Positions 1 to 9,186 of a DNA stretch of 64,000 nt are shown here, one piece after another. Source of the stretch: Yarrowia lipolytica (taxonomy: Eukaryota; Ascomycota; Dipodascomycetes; Dipodascales); contig NC_090774.1 of the NCBI RefSeq assembly GCF_001761485.1, positions 2,046,001 through 2,110,000 of the forward strand, read 5' to 3'. Position numbers and translations under genes: made by a program. The notes below the pieces were generated by a model. That model was not told where the DNA came from. It worked only from the letters and a program-made list of their open reading frames with translations, and made no database searches. The stretch's first letter is position 1. The number at the start of each line of letters is the position of its first letter.

Positions 1-265
1 GCAATATCTTTGCGCACAGTTTGACCATGGACGGCCGGCAGGTCATGAGAGAAGCCAGTCCCAGCGCCATGACGTCTCCTGTAGACATGTTTGCGAGAAA
101 CCTGGGCTGGGAGTTGGGCGGAAGCAGTCGTGGAGTTGACGAAAAGGATGTGGAGGCGTCGTAGGCCATGGAGGACGAGCCTCCAGACACCTGGGACGTG
201 TTGACCATGGAGGTTCTGACGGTGGAAGGTCGAATGAATCGGCACAGTCGCAGGGTGGGGTTCAT
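1..265 (-). CDS. 5' part of an unrecognised protein gene, cut by the left edge
   Basis: Reading the minus strand from an ATG at 263-265, the frame stays open to base 1 (about 88 codons). It begins MNPTLRLCRFIRPSTV and continues with Ser/Thr/Pro-rich residues, then FLANMSTGDVMALGLASLMT. The first 18 residues carry four Arg and no acidic residue, which suits a mitochondrial presequence (inference). A further in-frame ATG lies at 301, but the TATA box at 317-324 is only about 16 bp from it and about 52 bp from 265. The other genes here have about 50 bp between TATA and ATG, so I chose 265. The gene is divergent from SMC5. I do not recognise the family; the rest of the protein lies outside the window. 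Confidence 0.6.
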   Translation of the reverse strand, partial: MNPTLRLCRFIRPSTVRTSMVNTSQVSGGSSSMAYDASTSFSSTPRLLPPNSQPRFLANMSTGDVMALGLASLMTCRPSMVKLCAKIL

Positions 266-766
266 GGTGTACGAGTACAATACTGCAGACAGAAAAGTCA
301 TGACCAGGTTATGCACTATATATACACTCCGGGGACATCGCTACTTCCTTCTCACACGCGCTCAACTGCTGTAACCTAGGTGTGTATGGACAATCTACAT
401 CCAGAGAGTTTGGTCGAAACAGCATGTGGGAGAGAGTTTCCGTATACGAATATTGTCGACAGTACATGGCACATGAACGGAGTATGAATGGGGTTACGAC
501 TGGAAACGGAAGGAGATGGCCGGAGCGTGGATTAGCCGCAAAAGTTGAGAGGTCACGTGAGGTGGTCATCTGACCGCAATGGCATGTTTCCCCCCCGTCT
601 TTTCGTTCTTCCTTCCCTCTTTTTGCTGAGGTGTGTCTCCCACCATGTTGGTCCATGGTTCACGTCTGATTAATAAACTCCTTAATGAGAAAGTGGAAAA
701 ACGCGAAACTCTGTTAAGACGCCAAACTTGTCCCCACGACTGTCGCAAATCCTCCATCAGCACGAA
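266..766. promoter_or_regulatory. Divergent promoter region of the left-edge gene and SMC5
   Basis: A TATA box (TATATATA on the minus strand, 317-324) serves the left gene. A palindromic TCACGTGA lies at 553-560, roughly midway, and could act on both genes; CACGTG is the known binding core of bHLH factors such as Cbf1. No clear TATA is seen ahead of SMC5. No further gene is seen in this stretch. Confidence 0.55.
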
Positions 767-3700
767 ATGGCCAAACGAGACCTGCCTAACGGCTCGCAGA
801 CGGTCGCCAAGCGTCGACGCACGCAGGACGAACAGATGGGCGTGTTCGACGACGACATTGACGAAGAACAACGGGCGTACAACAACGAGATTCGAGAACA
901 CGACCAACAACATGGGTCCGAGATGATCCCCCGACCCAGTCTCGACATCTGCGAAAAGACGGGCTACCGACCGGGCAGCATTCTCCAGATTTACATGAAA
1001 AACGTCATGTCCTACGACGAGTGTCTCGTCAACTTTGGACCCACTCTCAACTTTGTGATTGGCCCTAATGGATCTGGAAAGAGTACCATGCTCGCAGCCA
1101 TCTGTCTGGCGTTCGCAGCCCCCATCACATGCATGGGCAAGGCGGCCCTTAAGGCCCAGCAGCTCATTAAATCGACCAAGGACGCGCTGGAGGTGCGGGT
1201 CGTGGTCAAGAACTTTGCAGGCATGCCGGACCTCACGTTCAAACGAACGCTGACACGTGACGAGAAGCAGGGCAAGTTCTTCATCAACGGCAAGTCGGCT
1301 ACAATGAAAGAGGTGCGTGCTACCGCTCGAGAGCTCGACATCCAGATTGTGTCCATGACCCGTTTCCTGCCCCAGGATCGAGTCAAGGACTTCACCACCA
1401 TGAGTCCCAAAGAGCTTCTCATAACCACCATGGAGGATGTCGGCTACAAAAACATGCGTAGCCACTACGACTCGCTGGTAAACCAGCAGGAACACAGTGC
1501 CGACGACGAGCACAGACTGCAGCTGGCCACAGATGCACTTGCGGATCTGGACCGACGAAGAAACGATCTGACTGACAAAATCGCCCAACTGGAGGAGCGT
1601 GAGAAGCAGGAGGAGATGGTTAAGAAGCTGGAAAAGGTGGCTGTTTACAGCAAAGGCATTTTTCTGAAACAGGAGACTGAGCGTATAAAGGTCGAGGTGG
1701 CACAGTTGAATGCCGCCAACAAAGATCTGATTGAGGAGAAAGAGACTCTGAGCGAGAAGATGGGCTCGTACCAACAAGTCATTAAGACATGCGGAAATGA
1801 ATTGTCTCAAAAGGAGGAAAAGGCCAAACAGTACTGGCGCAAGTACCGAGAGCTCCGTAATAAGGATAAGGAGATTGCGGGCAAGATGGCCAAGCACGAG
1901 GGAGACTTTGAGGCTGCGCAGCGACGTCTCGACAAGCACGAAGAGGAAACCAAGGTTCTGCAGAACAAAGTCCAGGAGGATCAGGCGTCATACACTGCAT
2001 TGTGCAAGGAGTTGGACGACCCCGCCTTTCAGGAGAGGAAGGAGGGTCTCAAGGCCAAGCTGGCTGAGTTGGACAAGGACTACAGCGAGGCTAAACAGGT
2101 GATGCGAGACTTGGAAGCCAAAAGACGGAACGAATCCGGCAAGGCTGATGAGATTCACTCTGCATTGGAGTCCGAGAGGCGTGTGAACGACCGGTTTGTG
2201 CCTGTGCAGCGAATCAACATGAACCTGATCCAAAAGGTCAAACGAATCGCACCTCCGGACCAGTTCAGATACTCGCTCCCTGCCATCAACACTGTTCGTC
2301 TTAAACAAAACAACCTCGATGACCAGAGAATGGTGAGCGCCGTGGTCAGGACCACTGCCCAGCACTTTGTGGCTCGTGATTCCAGTGCTGCTGCCCAGAT
2401 TGTCCGTGTTGAAGATAAAATTACTGTTCGAGAAGTATCCAAGTCGTTTGAGGAGGCGTCTCATACTGTGCCTGTCGACCGGGAGCAGCTTCAAGGGTTC
2501 GGTTTCGACGGATACATTTTGGACCTTGTTGAAGGTCCTGATCATAACCTGGCCCATCTTTGCGAGACAGCCAAAATCCACGCTGTTCCTTACAGTCGAC
2601 AAGGACTTACTACCGAACAAATCTCAAAGTTGCCTCCGTCCATCAACAGATTCATCTCCAAGAACATGCTGTACACCGTCAAGCAGTCTCGTTACGGACA
2701 GCGGTACACCTCTACAAAGTCCGAGCCGATCGACACCTATCCTCCCAAAAAGGATTCTCAAATCATCTACGAAAAGTTACCTGATCGGTCCCGAGAGCAG
2801 GAACTACAGGAGCAGTATGACGAACTTGTGCAGCGACTCAGACCCTTGAAGGAGGAAGTCAAGACTGCAAACAGTTTGCTACAGGACAAGGCTCACTTAA
2901 AAAACGAGACTGCAGACGAGCTGCGTCGATACAGGACCAGGGAGAGTAAGAAGGATATTCTGGCCAAGAACCTGCATACTGCAAAGGTCAAGCTCAAGAA
3001 GCACGTCGAAAACGCTCCAGCGGGCATTGAGGAGGTCAAGGCTCTTATCGCAAAAAAACGAAACGAGACCCGCGACGAGATTGCTGCCAATATGCTTGAT
3101 CGAGTCAAGGTGATCAAAAAGCTGGGCCAGATCATTCCTGACGCTCAGAAGGACGCCATTGCGCTTGCCAGAGCAAATGTACTGGTTTCTAGTCTCAAAA
3201 CCCGATACGCCGAGGTGGAGGCCGAGCGTGCCCAGTTCAAAGAAAAGTTCCAGCGTCTCAAGGAGCGATACAAAGCTGCCAAGGCAGAATATGAGGCGTA
3301 CATGGCGAACAAGGAGGAGGTGGAGCCCGAGTACGTGGTGTTTTTCGAAGAGCTCAAGGCACAATACGATGGCCCCGATCTCCAGGCACATGTGGATGCA
3401 CAGATTGATGCTCTTCGCCAGGAGCTGACGTTTGCCAATGTCGATATGGATGCTCGAAACAAGTACGAAGAGGTGCTTCGACAGGCCGAGCGCACCAAGC
3501 AGGAGGTGGTCTATCTCACCAACAAACGAGACAATGCGGCCGAGGAGATGCAGAAGATCATCGACGTGTTTGTGCCCGAGCTTGAGAGAATCGTCAATCT
3601 TGTTTCTTCGCGGTTTGCCGAGCTTCTCAAAAAGAAAGAAAAGGCTTCTGGTTTGGTTGTTTTGAGAACAGTCAAGGAGAAGGCCAATCCCAACGATCCT

Positions 3701-4120
3701 AGTCCCGAGGAGCCTCTCCCGTTTTCCCAATGGGGTATTGAGATCATGGTCAGTTTCCGAGAGGGAGGCAACAAGTGTAAGCTGGATGGAACTACCCAGT
3801 CTGGAGGAGAGCGGTCCATTTCGATCGGAACTTATCTTTTGGCGCTACAGGGGGTTGCTCCTGTGGCTTTCCGAGCTCTGGATGAGATCAACCAGGCGCT
3901 GGATGCCAAGAACGAGGTGATTATGAACCAGCATGTTGCCGACACGGCTGCGGACTTTGACCAGCAGCTATTTTTGCTGTCGCCCAAGCTCATTCACTTC
4001 AAATACCCCAAGAAGATGCGAATTCTGACCATTTGCAACGGTTCGGGAGTTGCAACCAAGGGAGCCACTGGAGGTTCCTTCTTGGCTCTTAAGCATCTTC
4101 AGCACGTGTTTTCCGAATAG
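767..4120 (+). CDS. SMC5: SMC5, structural maintenance of chromosomes protein 5
   Basis: This is a 1117-aa core ATPase of the nuclear SMC5/6 complex, which acts in recombinational repair, replication-fork stability and rDNA segregation. The head N-half has a Walker A (GPNGSGKST, about residues 99-107) preceded by the SMC5-typical SILQIYMKNVMSYDE stretch. Long coiled coils flank a hinge at roughly 480-620. The C-half has the ABC signature TQSGGERS (about 1010-1017) and a Walker B with FRALDEINQALD (about 1032-1043). Length is normal for the family (about 1090-1130). The ATG at 767 is the first in frame; upstream the frame opens only with TTG, so that is not used. SMC5 is convergent with the zinc-finger gene. 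A 457-codon antisense frame is only a shadow of the coiled coil. Confidence 0.97.
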   Translation: MAKRDLPNGSQTVAKRRRTQDEQMGVFDDDIDEEQRAYNNEIREHDQQHGSEMIPRPSLDICEKTGYRPGSILQIYMKNVMSYDECLVNFGPTLNFVIGPNGSGKSTMLAAICLAFAAPITCMGKAALKAQQLIKSTKDALEVRVVVKNFAGMPDLTFKRTLTRDEKQGKFFINGKSATMKEVRATARELDIQIVSMTRFLPQDRVKDFTTMSPKELLITTMEDVGYKNMRSHYDSLVNQQEHSADDEHRLQLATDALADLDRRRNDLTDKIAQLEEREKQEEMVKKLEKVAVYSKGIFLKQETERIKVEVAQLNAANKDLIEEKETLSEKMGSYQQVIKTCGNELSQKEEKAKQYWRKYRELRNKDKEIAGKMAKHEGDFEAAQRRLDKHEEETKVLQNKVQEDQASYTALCKELDDPAFQERKEGLKAKLAELDKDYSEAKQVMRDLEAKRRNESGKADEIHSALESERRVNDRFVPVQRINMNLIQKVKRIAPPDQFRYSLPAINTVRLKQNNLDDQRMVSAVVRTTAQHFVARDSSAAAQIVRVEDKITVREVSKSFEEASHTVPVDREQLQGFGFDGYILDLVEGPDHNLAHLCETAKIHAVPYSRQGLTTEQISKLPPSINRFISKNMLYTVKQSRYGQRYTSTKSEPIDTYPPKKDSQIIYEKLPDRSREQELQEQYDELVQRLRPLKEEVKTANSLLQDKAHLKNETADELRRYRTRESKKDILAKNLHTAKVKLKKHVENAPAGIEEVKALIAKKRNETRDEIAANMLDRVKVIKKLGQIIPDAQKDAIALARANVLVSSLKTRYAEVEAERAQFKEKFQRLKERYKAAKAEYEAYMANKEEVEPEYVVFFEELKAQYDGPDLQAHVDAQIDALRQELTFANVDMDARNKYEEVLRQAERTKQEVVYLTNKRDNAAEEMQKIIDVFVPELERIVNLVSSRFAELLKKKEKASGLVVLRTVKEKANPNDPSPEEPLPFSQWGIEIMVSFREGGNKCKLDGTTQSGGERSISIGTYLLALQGVAPVAFRALDEINQALDAKNEVIMNQHVADTAADFDQQLFLLSPKLIHFKYPKKMRILTICNGSGVATKGATGGSFLALKHLQHVFSE

Positions 4121-4378
4121 ACGTAAGTATAGAGGGGAAAGTATAGAAGAGTAATGAATATTTATTGTTAACATCAAAGATTGAGTCGACATGGTAACAG
4201 ATCAATGAAGGATACAGCGGATAGCAGGAGCCTACAAGTGGTTGCATAGCGTAGAGAGCCCTTCAATAGTCTGTTCGGATATGGATCATGAATACATTAT
4301 ATATAAATATGGTACAGATCGTATAAATACATGTCGAGAGTGTTAGCTTTTGGGGGTGTTTGTGAGGAATCCTGTTGC

Positions 4379-5005
4379 TCAGGCACTCTTTCGTCTGGTT
4401 TTGAGGGGAGAAATGTGGAGTAATTTGACATGCCGTTTGAGAGAGTCTTCTCGTACAAACCCGCGGTCACAGATTTTGCATGTGAAGGGTGTTTGTCGAT
4501 GGACCGAGTTTGTGTGTCTTCGCATTTCCGATCGAGTAGAGAAGCCCACAATGGACCAGGGACATTTTGTGTCGGCGCATTTGCAGCTTCGGTCATGAGA
4601 ATGCGAGTCGAGGTGGGTGGCAAAGTCGACCATGGTTTTGAACTTGACGGGGGTGCCCTGCTTAGTGCAGTGGCTACACACGTAGGCTCCTTTCTTGACG
4701 GTGTTTGCCATGGCCCAAATGTTGGGGTTTTCTTTGAGCTGGTCGACCAGAGAGGGAATGGTGCAGTATTCGTCGAAAAAGTAGGGGCTTTCTTCTCCGG
4801 AAGAAGAAGACACGTCCGAGGGCTCCGAGGGTTCTTCCGGGAGCACGTTATCGGCGATGGGTGCGCATTCAACCGGCGGGAATGTCAGCGAGCTCCAGTC
4901 CAGGTAAGGAGGGGTGATGGGCATGTATCCCAGACAGTCGTCTTGTTTGGAATATTCAGTCTGTGGCGGATATGCCGTGTCAAAGTTGAAGTCGGATGAA
5001 TACAT
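4379..5005 (-). CDS. C2H2 zinc-finger protein, probable transcription factor
   Basis: The product has 208 aa. The N-terminal half is acidic and Ser/Pro-rich (EEPSEPSDVSSSSGEES), like an activation region. The C-terminal half holds three Cys/His units: CSHC...H...H near 108-135, an atypical CKCADTKC...H...H near 140-168, and a canonical FTCKICDRGFVREDSLKRHVKLLH near 172-195, followed by a basic tail (KTRRKSA). The irregular first units with one clean last finger resemble fungal paired-finger regulators. DNA binding and nuclear location are inferred. The ATG at 5005 lies about 50 bp from a long TATA tract. I cannot assign an orthologue. Confidence 0.85.
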   Translation of the reverse strand: MYSSDFNFDTAYPPQTEYSKQDDCLGYMPITPPYLDWSSLTFPPVECAPIADNVLPEEPSEPSDVSSSSGEESPYFFDEYCTIPSLVDQLKENPNIWAMANTVKKGAYVCSHCTKQGTPVKFKTMVDFATHLDSHSHDRSCKCADTKCPWSIVGFSTRSEMRRHTNSVHRQTPFTCKICDRGFVREDSLKRHVKLLHISPLKTRRKSA

Positions 5006-5054
5006 GTTGAGTGATGGATGTGGTGGGCTGTTGTATCTATGGCTACCTCCTCCG

Positions 5055-5073
5055 TTATATATATATATATATA
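5055..5073 (-). promoter_or_regulatory. TATA tract of the C2H2 gene
   Basis: An alternating TA run (TATATATATATATATATAA on the minus strand) lies about 50 bp ahead of the ATG at 5005, the same spacing seen at several other genes in this window. Confidence 0.65.
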
Positions 5074-6092
5074 CATGTCAAGGCCAGAAGAGAATTTCAT
5101 ATTGGACCGTGCCTCATCGGCTACTCCAGATATGAGCCAAGATTGGAGTTTAGCTTAACTTTTTAGGCAGGGATCGGCGGGTCTCCACTTCGGATCCCGG
5201 AAACGCCAAATTTTAAATGGACGCCCCATGTAATCCGAAAAGGAGTCACGATCGAGTCATGGGCCGCGTGGAATGGCGGAGAAGCACGTTTGTTGCGTCT
5301 CCAGAACGGCCGGGCCTCAGAGCCAGTCCTATCGATCCAAAAATGCGTTCGTTTGGCCCACTTCTCGCCTAAGCATGTTGTAGCACGGTCTACAGACCTG
5401 CAGCTTTGACTCACTTTGCTCTCAGGATTATTAAATGCACCTGTCCCGTAGGGGATGCGAGCATTCTCAAGGTCGTATTGGTGGGATTAGCGGATTTGGA
5501 GGGCGCAAGAGTCAGCTTTCAAGAGGTAGCTGAATGTAGCCGTACGAGTAGCCACTTGTAGCCATTGGCCGTTTGGTGGCAGAAAGACAGAGTATAGGTT
5601 GGATTACAATACTTTGGCATACAACAGACTAAACACCAGCCAAAATGACATGTTCACAATATCGATACATGTCAACAATACTCGTACCGTACAGTCGGAT
5701 ACCGACTCATGTACCCCGCTCCTACAGCATGAATATACACACTAGAGCCCATTGTTCATTATCGCGTCCCTTGTCCATTGTCAAACACAGTGGTGACGCA
5801 CGGTCCTTGGGATGAGATGCCGAAAGTCTGTTGACCAGAAGTTGCTTTTTTTCACACTAAGTATACGAGTGGATACGTTGCTGAGACATCCGGGGGGGGA
5901 TCATCGGGGCCTTGTCGGAGAGTCCAAGATGACATGGGGATTGTGGATTCAATCGTGGATGGTGAAGTACTCGCCTTGTAGCACTCTCTGGAGACATTGC
6001 ATCACGCCACTGATACTGATAACGCAGGCTCATGTGTGGGAGTCGGTCGAACAAGCACTCGCCAACCACAGCACTTTGAGAATTGGGCAGCG

Positions 6093-6155
6093 TTTTTTAT
6101 TTTTATTTTTATTTTTATTTTTATGTTTTTTGTTTTTTATTTTTTATTTTTGTTC
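6093..6155. repeat. (TTTTTA)n simple repeat
   Basis: Five or so near-perfect TTTTTA units run into a degenerate T-rich tail. This is low-complexity intergenic DNA with no coding sense. Confidence 0.85.
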
Positions 6156-7826
6156 TTGTCTCGGGTGCAGCCCTTTGGTTCAGTCCAGGATCCGCAACCC
6201 AGTGGCTGAGGCAAAGGTTGTAATGTGGCACCCGATCGCGTATTGAAGGTGAGCAGTGTGTTTCTTTGCGGAGCTTCGTATTGGTAGCTACAGTTCTTGT
6301 ACGCTTGGAGTGTCGGATACGTTCACTTTACTGTATGTGCAAATTGGGTTGATTCAGGCTGATCGCAGGCGCACTGTATTTTGAGTTTGCCATTGTGTTG
6401 ACTGTCAGTTGGAGCAATGACATAATAATAATAATAGATGGAGATATTAATTCATAATACAGGAGCTATGAACGGCTGAAATATGAATATGCAGAAAACG
6501 CCGATGGGCGAGCCGGCTAATCCACCGGCGGTTGCAAACCCAGCCCGAAAAAATTAAATATACACGGGATCCCACCTCGTCTCGAGACTGCTCTCGACTC
6601 TCCCCCGTGTTGCTCTTCCAAGTTGGGGGGTGCTAGCCGAGCTCCTGTACGGCTAATATTCCCTTTTGAATGCCGAAGTCGGTTAAAGTTGCCCGACGAA
6701 AACGACGGTAAAAAACCTCCGTGAATGCACGAGTGTACTCGCTCCAAAACAGACAGGCTGTCTATGTAAGGGTCCAGAAGGGGAATGGGAAAATATACAT
6801 GAGACACTACAACACCTAGGAAGCCAGCAGATAGTTATATTGCGCTGCTACATCGCCTATCCGCCTCCAATGACCCCACCAACGGCATTTGGACGAGTTT
6901 CATTCAGACCCAAACAATGCCAAGCATAATAAATCGTAAAAAAAAAAAAAAAAAAACCAAAAAAAAACAGGGCGGATATCATGGGAAAAATCTGGAGCAA
7001 ATGCAGCTGGTCGCATGGCCAGTAGGGACATGTTGAGCGAGCAGACTCGTCCCATGACCTGATGGTGGAATGTTCTCGGCGAGTTGCACCAGCATGTTGA
7101 GTCAGAGTCATTTATCTGTAGTATGTACATACTTGTAGGTGTTTCTTGAGATCTGAGAGCTACAACATTTAAAACTTGGCCACTTTTTTTTTATTAATTA
7201 TTAGTATTAAGTATTATTATTAATTATTTTTATTTTTTGAACATTTTACTGTAGGGAAATATATTTCAACTACTTGTACTTGTCTATTAGCATCATAAAA
7301 TCCAGCTACTTTGATATTCACCATTATTTGCCGATTTTTGACATTTTTTATTCCAATGATTCACGATTCATTACGTACAGCCGGGTTATTGGCGTCAATA
7401 AATCAAACGCATAATCGTTGTGATGCGCGTTTCGGTGTCAATGAGTTTGAGACTGCCAATATCGTCGCTTCATCTTGTTTTTGTCGCGGTCACGTGGTAG
7501 TGAACCGCGACTAGCAAATCAATCATCATATCATATCATATCATCTCCAAGCTCGAAGTTGGTTTAGTTGTTTTCGTGAGGGTCGTAAATGGTGTTGTTA
7601 TCATGAGTCGTGTATCATGATTGAGTCGTTGCGGTCTCAGGGGTTGTCGTACGATGTCATTTTTTATGCTAGCGAAATAAATACATATTCTTTTCAATTT
7701 TTTATTCAATTTTGTATTTTATTTTATTTTTCTAATTCGTTCTTTTATTATATTCTAATGAGTCATTACTCTGACTAATCAAAAATATGCTTAAAACCAG
7801 CCACGTTTTTAAATATGAAAAAACGT

Positions 7827-7915
7827 CCCGCAATAGTTTTTAGTGGCTAGAATTTCCGCCTGTCAGAACATTGTTCAGCACGCGGGGGACCGGAGTTCAA
7901 TTCTCCGTTGCGGAG
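7827..7915 (+). tRNA. tRNA-Asp(GUC)-like gene with a 15-nt intron, possibly decayed
   Basis: The T arm is perfect (CGGAG, loop TTCAATT, CTCCG; 7891-7907). The anticodon stem TCCGC/GCGGG (7855-7859, 7882-7886) closes a loop C-U-GUC-A with anticodon GUC at 7862-7864. An intron of 15 nt (7866-7880) follows base 37, the standard place. The 3' acceptor strand TTGCGGA (7908-7914) pairs with CCCGCAA (7827-7833), but the first pair is C opposite A, as if one C had been inserted. The D loop is two T longer than usual and lacks A14. A T5 stretch just downstream suits Pol III termination. The anticodon arm matches eukaryotic tRNA-Asp well. It may be a functional variant or a recent pseudogene. Confidence 0.6.
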
Positions 7916-8383
7916 TTCTTTTTCCAACACAAAAGTTGAAGTTTTTTTTGCTCCGACAATGCTGGTCGGAAACCACGACTCATTTTCGGTCGGAGAAGCC
8001 GTTTTCCTCCCCATTCGCTCCATTTCCGACCACTTTCAGGGTCTCATCTCGAGTGCATTATCTGTTTGTCTGGCTCTTGCATAACCTGTGCTGGCCCTTG
8101 TGTTTAGCTGCAGAAACGTGGACATTAAATTAATAGCGCGAATTTCAGCCGGTGCAGGCGGTTGGTCGATGGAGGAGTATATGGAAGTGAACAGAGAGGA
8201 TTACGTAAGAAAAGAATCAGCAAAAGAATCGCTCAAGCCCAGCCAACCGTTGGCTTTTCCGCGCAGCAACGTTCACCAGCCACCAAAATTGTTTGACTCG
8301 ATCCACTGAGCCTATTGTAGTCACATGGTGTCATGGTTGGAAAAACAAACTTGAGCTCTTGACCAACTCCAAAACACCTCCGA

Positions 8384-8986
8384 ATGGCCCCCAGAATCGC
8401 AATTGTCTACTACACCATGTACGGCCACATCCGGCAGCTTGCCGTGGCCATCAAGGAGGGGATTGAACAGGCTGGAGGCACTGCAGACCTGTTTCTGGTG
8501 CCAGAGACCCTATCAGAAGAAATGCTGGCCAAGATGGGAGCTCCTCCAAAGCCCAACGACCCGCTGGTGACAAACGCGATTCTCACCGAGTACGACGCGT
8601 TTCTGTTTGGAATCCCCACACGGTTCGGCAACTTCCCAGCCCAATGGAAGGCCCTGTGGGACAGAACAGGAGGCCTGTGGGCCAATGGATCTCTGTACGG
8701 CAAGTTTGCAGGCATTTTCGTGTCGACAGGTACCCCTGGAGGCGGCCAGGAAACCACAGCAGCCGACGCTCTGTCCACTCTGGTTCATCACGGCATGTTG
8801 TACGTGCCTCTGGGCTACAAACCGGCCTTTGCCGAACTCACCAGTCTCGAAGAAGTGCACGGAGGCTCTCCATGGGGATCTGGAACGTTCACGGGAGGAG
8901 ATGGAAGTCGAAACCCTTCGAAATTGGAGCTCGACATTGCCCGTATTCAGGGCCGGGCCTTTTATGACATTGTTACTAGAAAATAG
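8384..8986 (+). CDS. PST2: Flavodoxin-like NAD(P)H:quinone oxidoreductase, PST2/YCP4/RFS1 (WrbA) family
   Basis: The 200-aa protein belongs to the FMN-binding WrbA family, which reduces quinones by two electrons and protects membranes from quinone and lipid oxidative stress; yeast members sit at eisosomes. The FMN phosphate loop YYTMYGHI is at residues 9-16. The family motif [19 protein letters not shown] follows near 78-96, and [12 protein letters not shown] near 113-124. Length matches the family (about 200 aa). The ATG at 8384 gives the standard [10 protein letters not shown] start. It is convergent with the J-protein gene, 200 bp away. The symbol is by family; YCP4 and RFS1 are equally close by eye. 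Confidence 0.93.
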   Translation: MAPRIAIVYYTMYGHIRQLAVAIKEGIEQAGGTADLFLVPETLSEEMLAKMGAPPKPNDPLVTNAILTEYDAFLFGIPTRFGNFPAQWKALWDRTGGLWANGSLYGKFAGIFVSTGTPGGGQETTAADALSTLVHHGMLYVPLGYKPAFAELTSLEEVHGGSPWGSGTFTGGDGSRNPSKLELDIARIQGRAFYDIVTRK

Positions 8987-9186
8987 ATATTGACCATGTG
9001 CTGTGCAATGTACGACTCCGACCTATGCTTCATTGTTTACATTACTTGACCTCCAACACTTAAATATTCCAATTAATGTACATATAGCCATGTCATACAT
9101 TAGTACAACTGAGAATGCTTCACAACCGTGGCAAGCCGACATTCTCTCTATTACCGCCACTCTTCCTTCACCGGGACCGTCTCCTC

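Larger units (their letters stand above)
5074..8383. other. 3.3 kb spacer between divergent genes
   Basis: No convincing protein gene is present; open frames are short and full of runs. It holds an (ATA)n run at 6423-6437, a (TTTTTA)n tract at 6093-6155, a 19-A run at 6938-6956, AT-rich blocks near 7180-7260 and 7690-7745, a CATAT repeat at 7523-7544, a CACGTG at 7491-7496, and a tRNA-Asp-like gene at 7827-7915 (separate entry). No TATA box is obvious just ahead of the flavodoxin gene. Confidence 0.6.

Noticed and set aside
566-1939. 457-codon antisense open frame over SMC5
   Set aside because: It mirrors the coiled-coil coding sequence, has a Leu/Val-rich shadow composition and no family resemblance.
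5812-6246. 144-codon plus-strand open frame
   Set aside because: A large part is poly-Phe/Leu read from the TTTTTA microsatellite.
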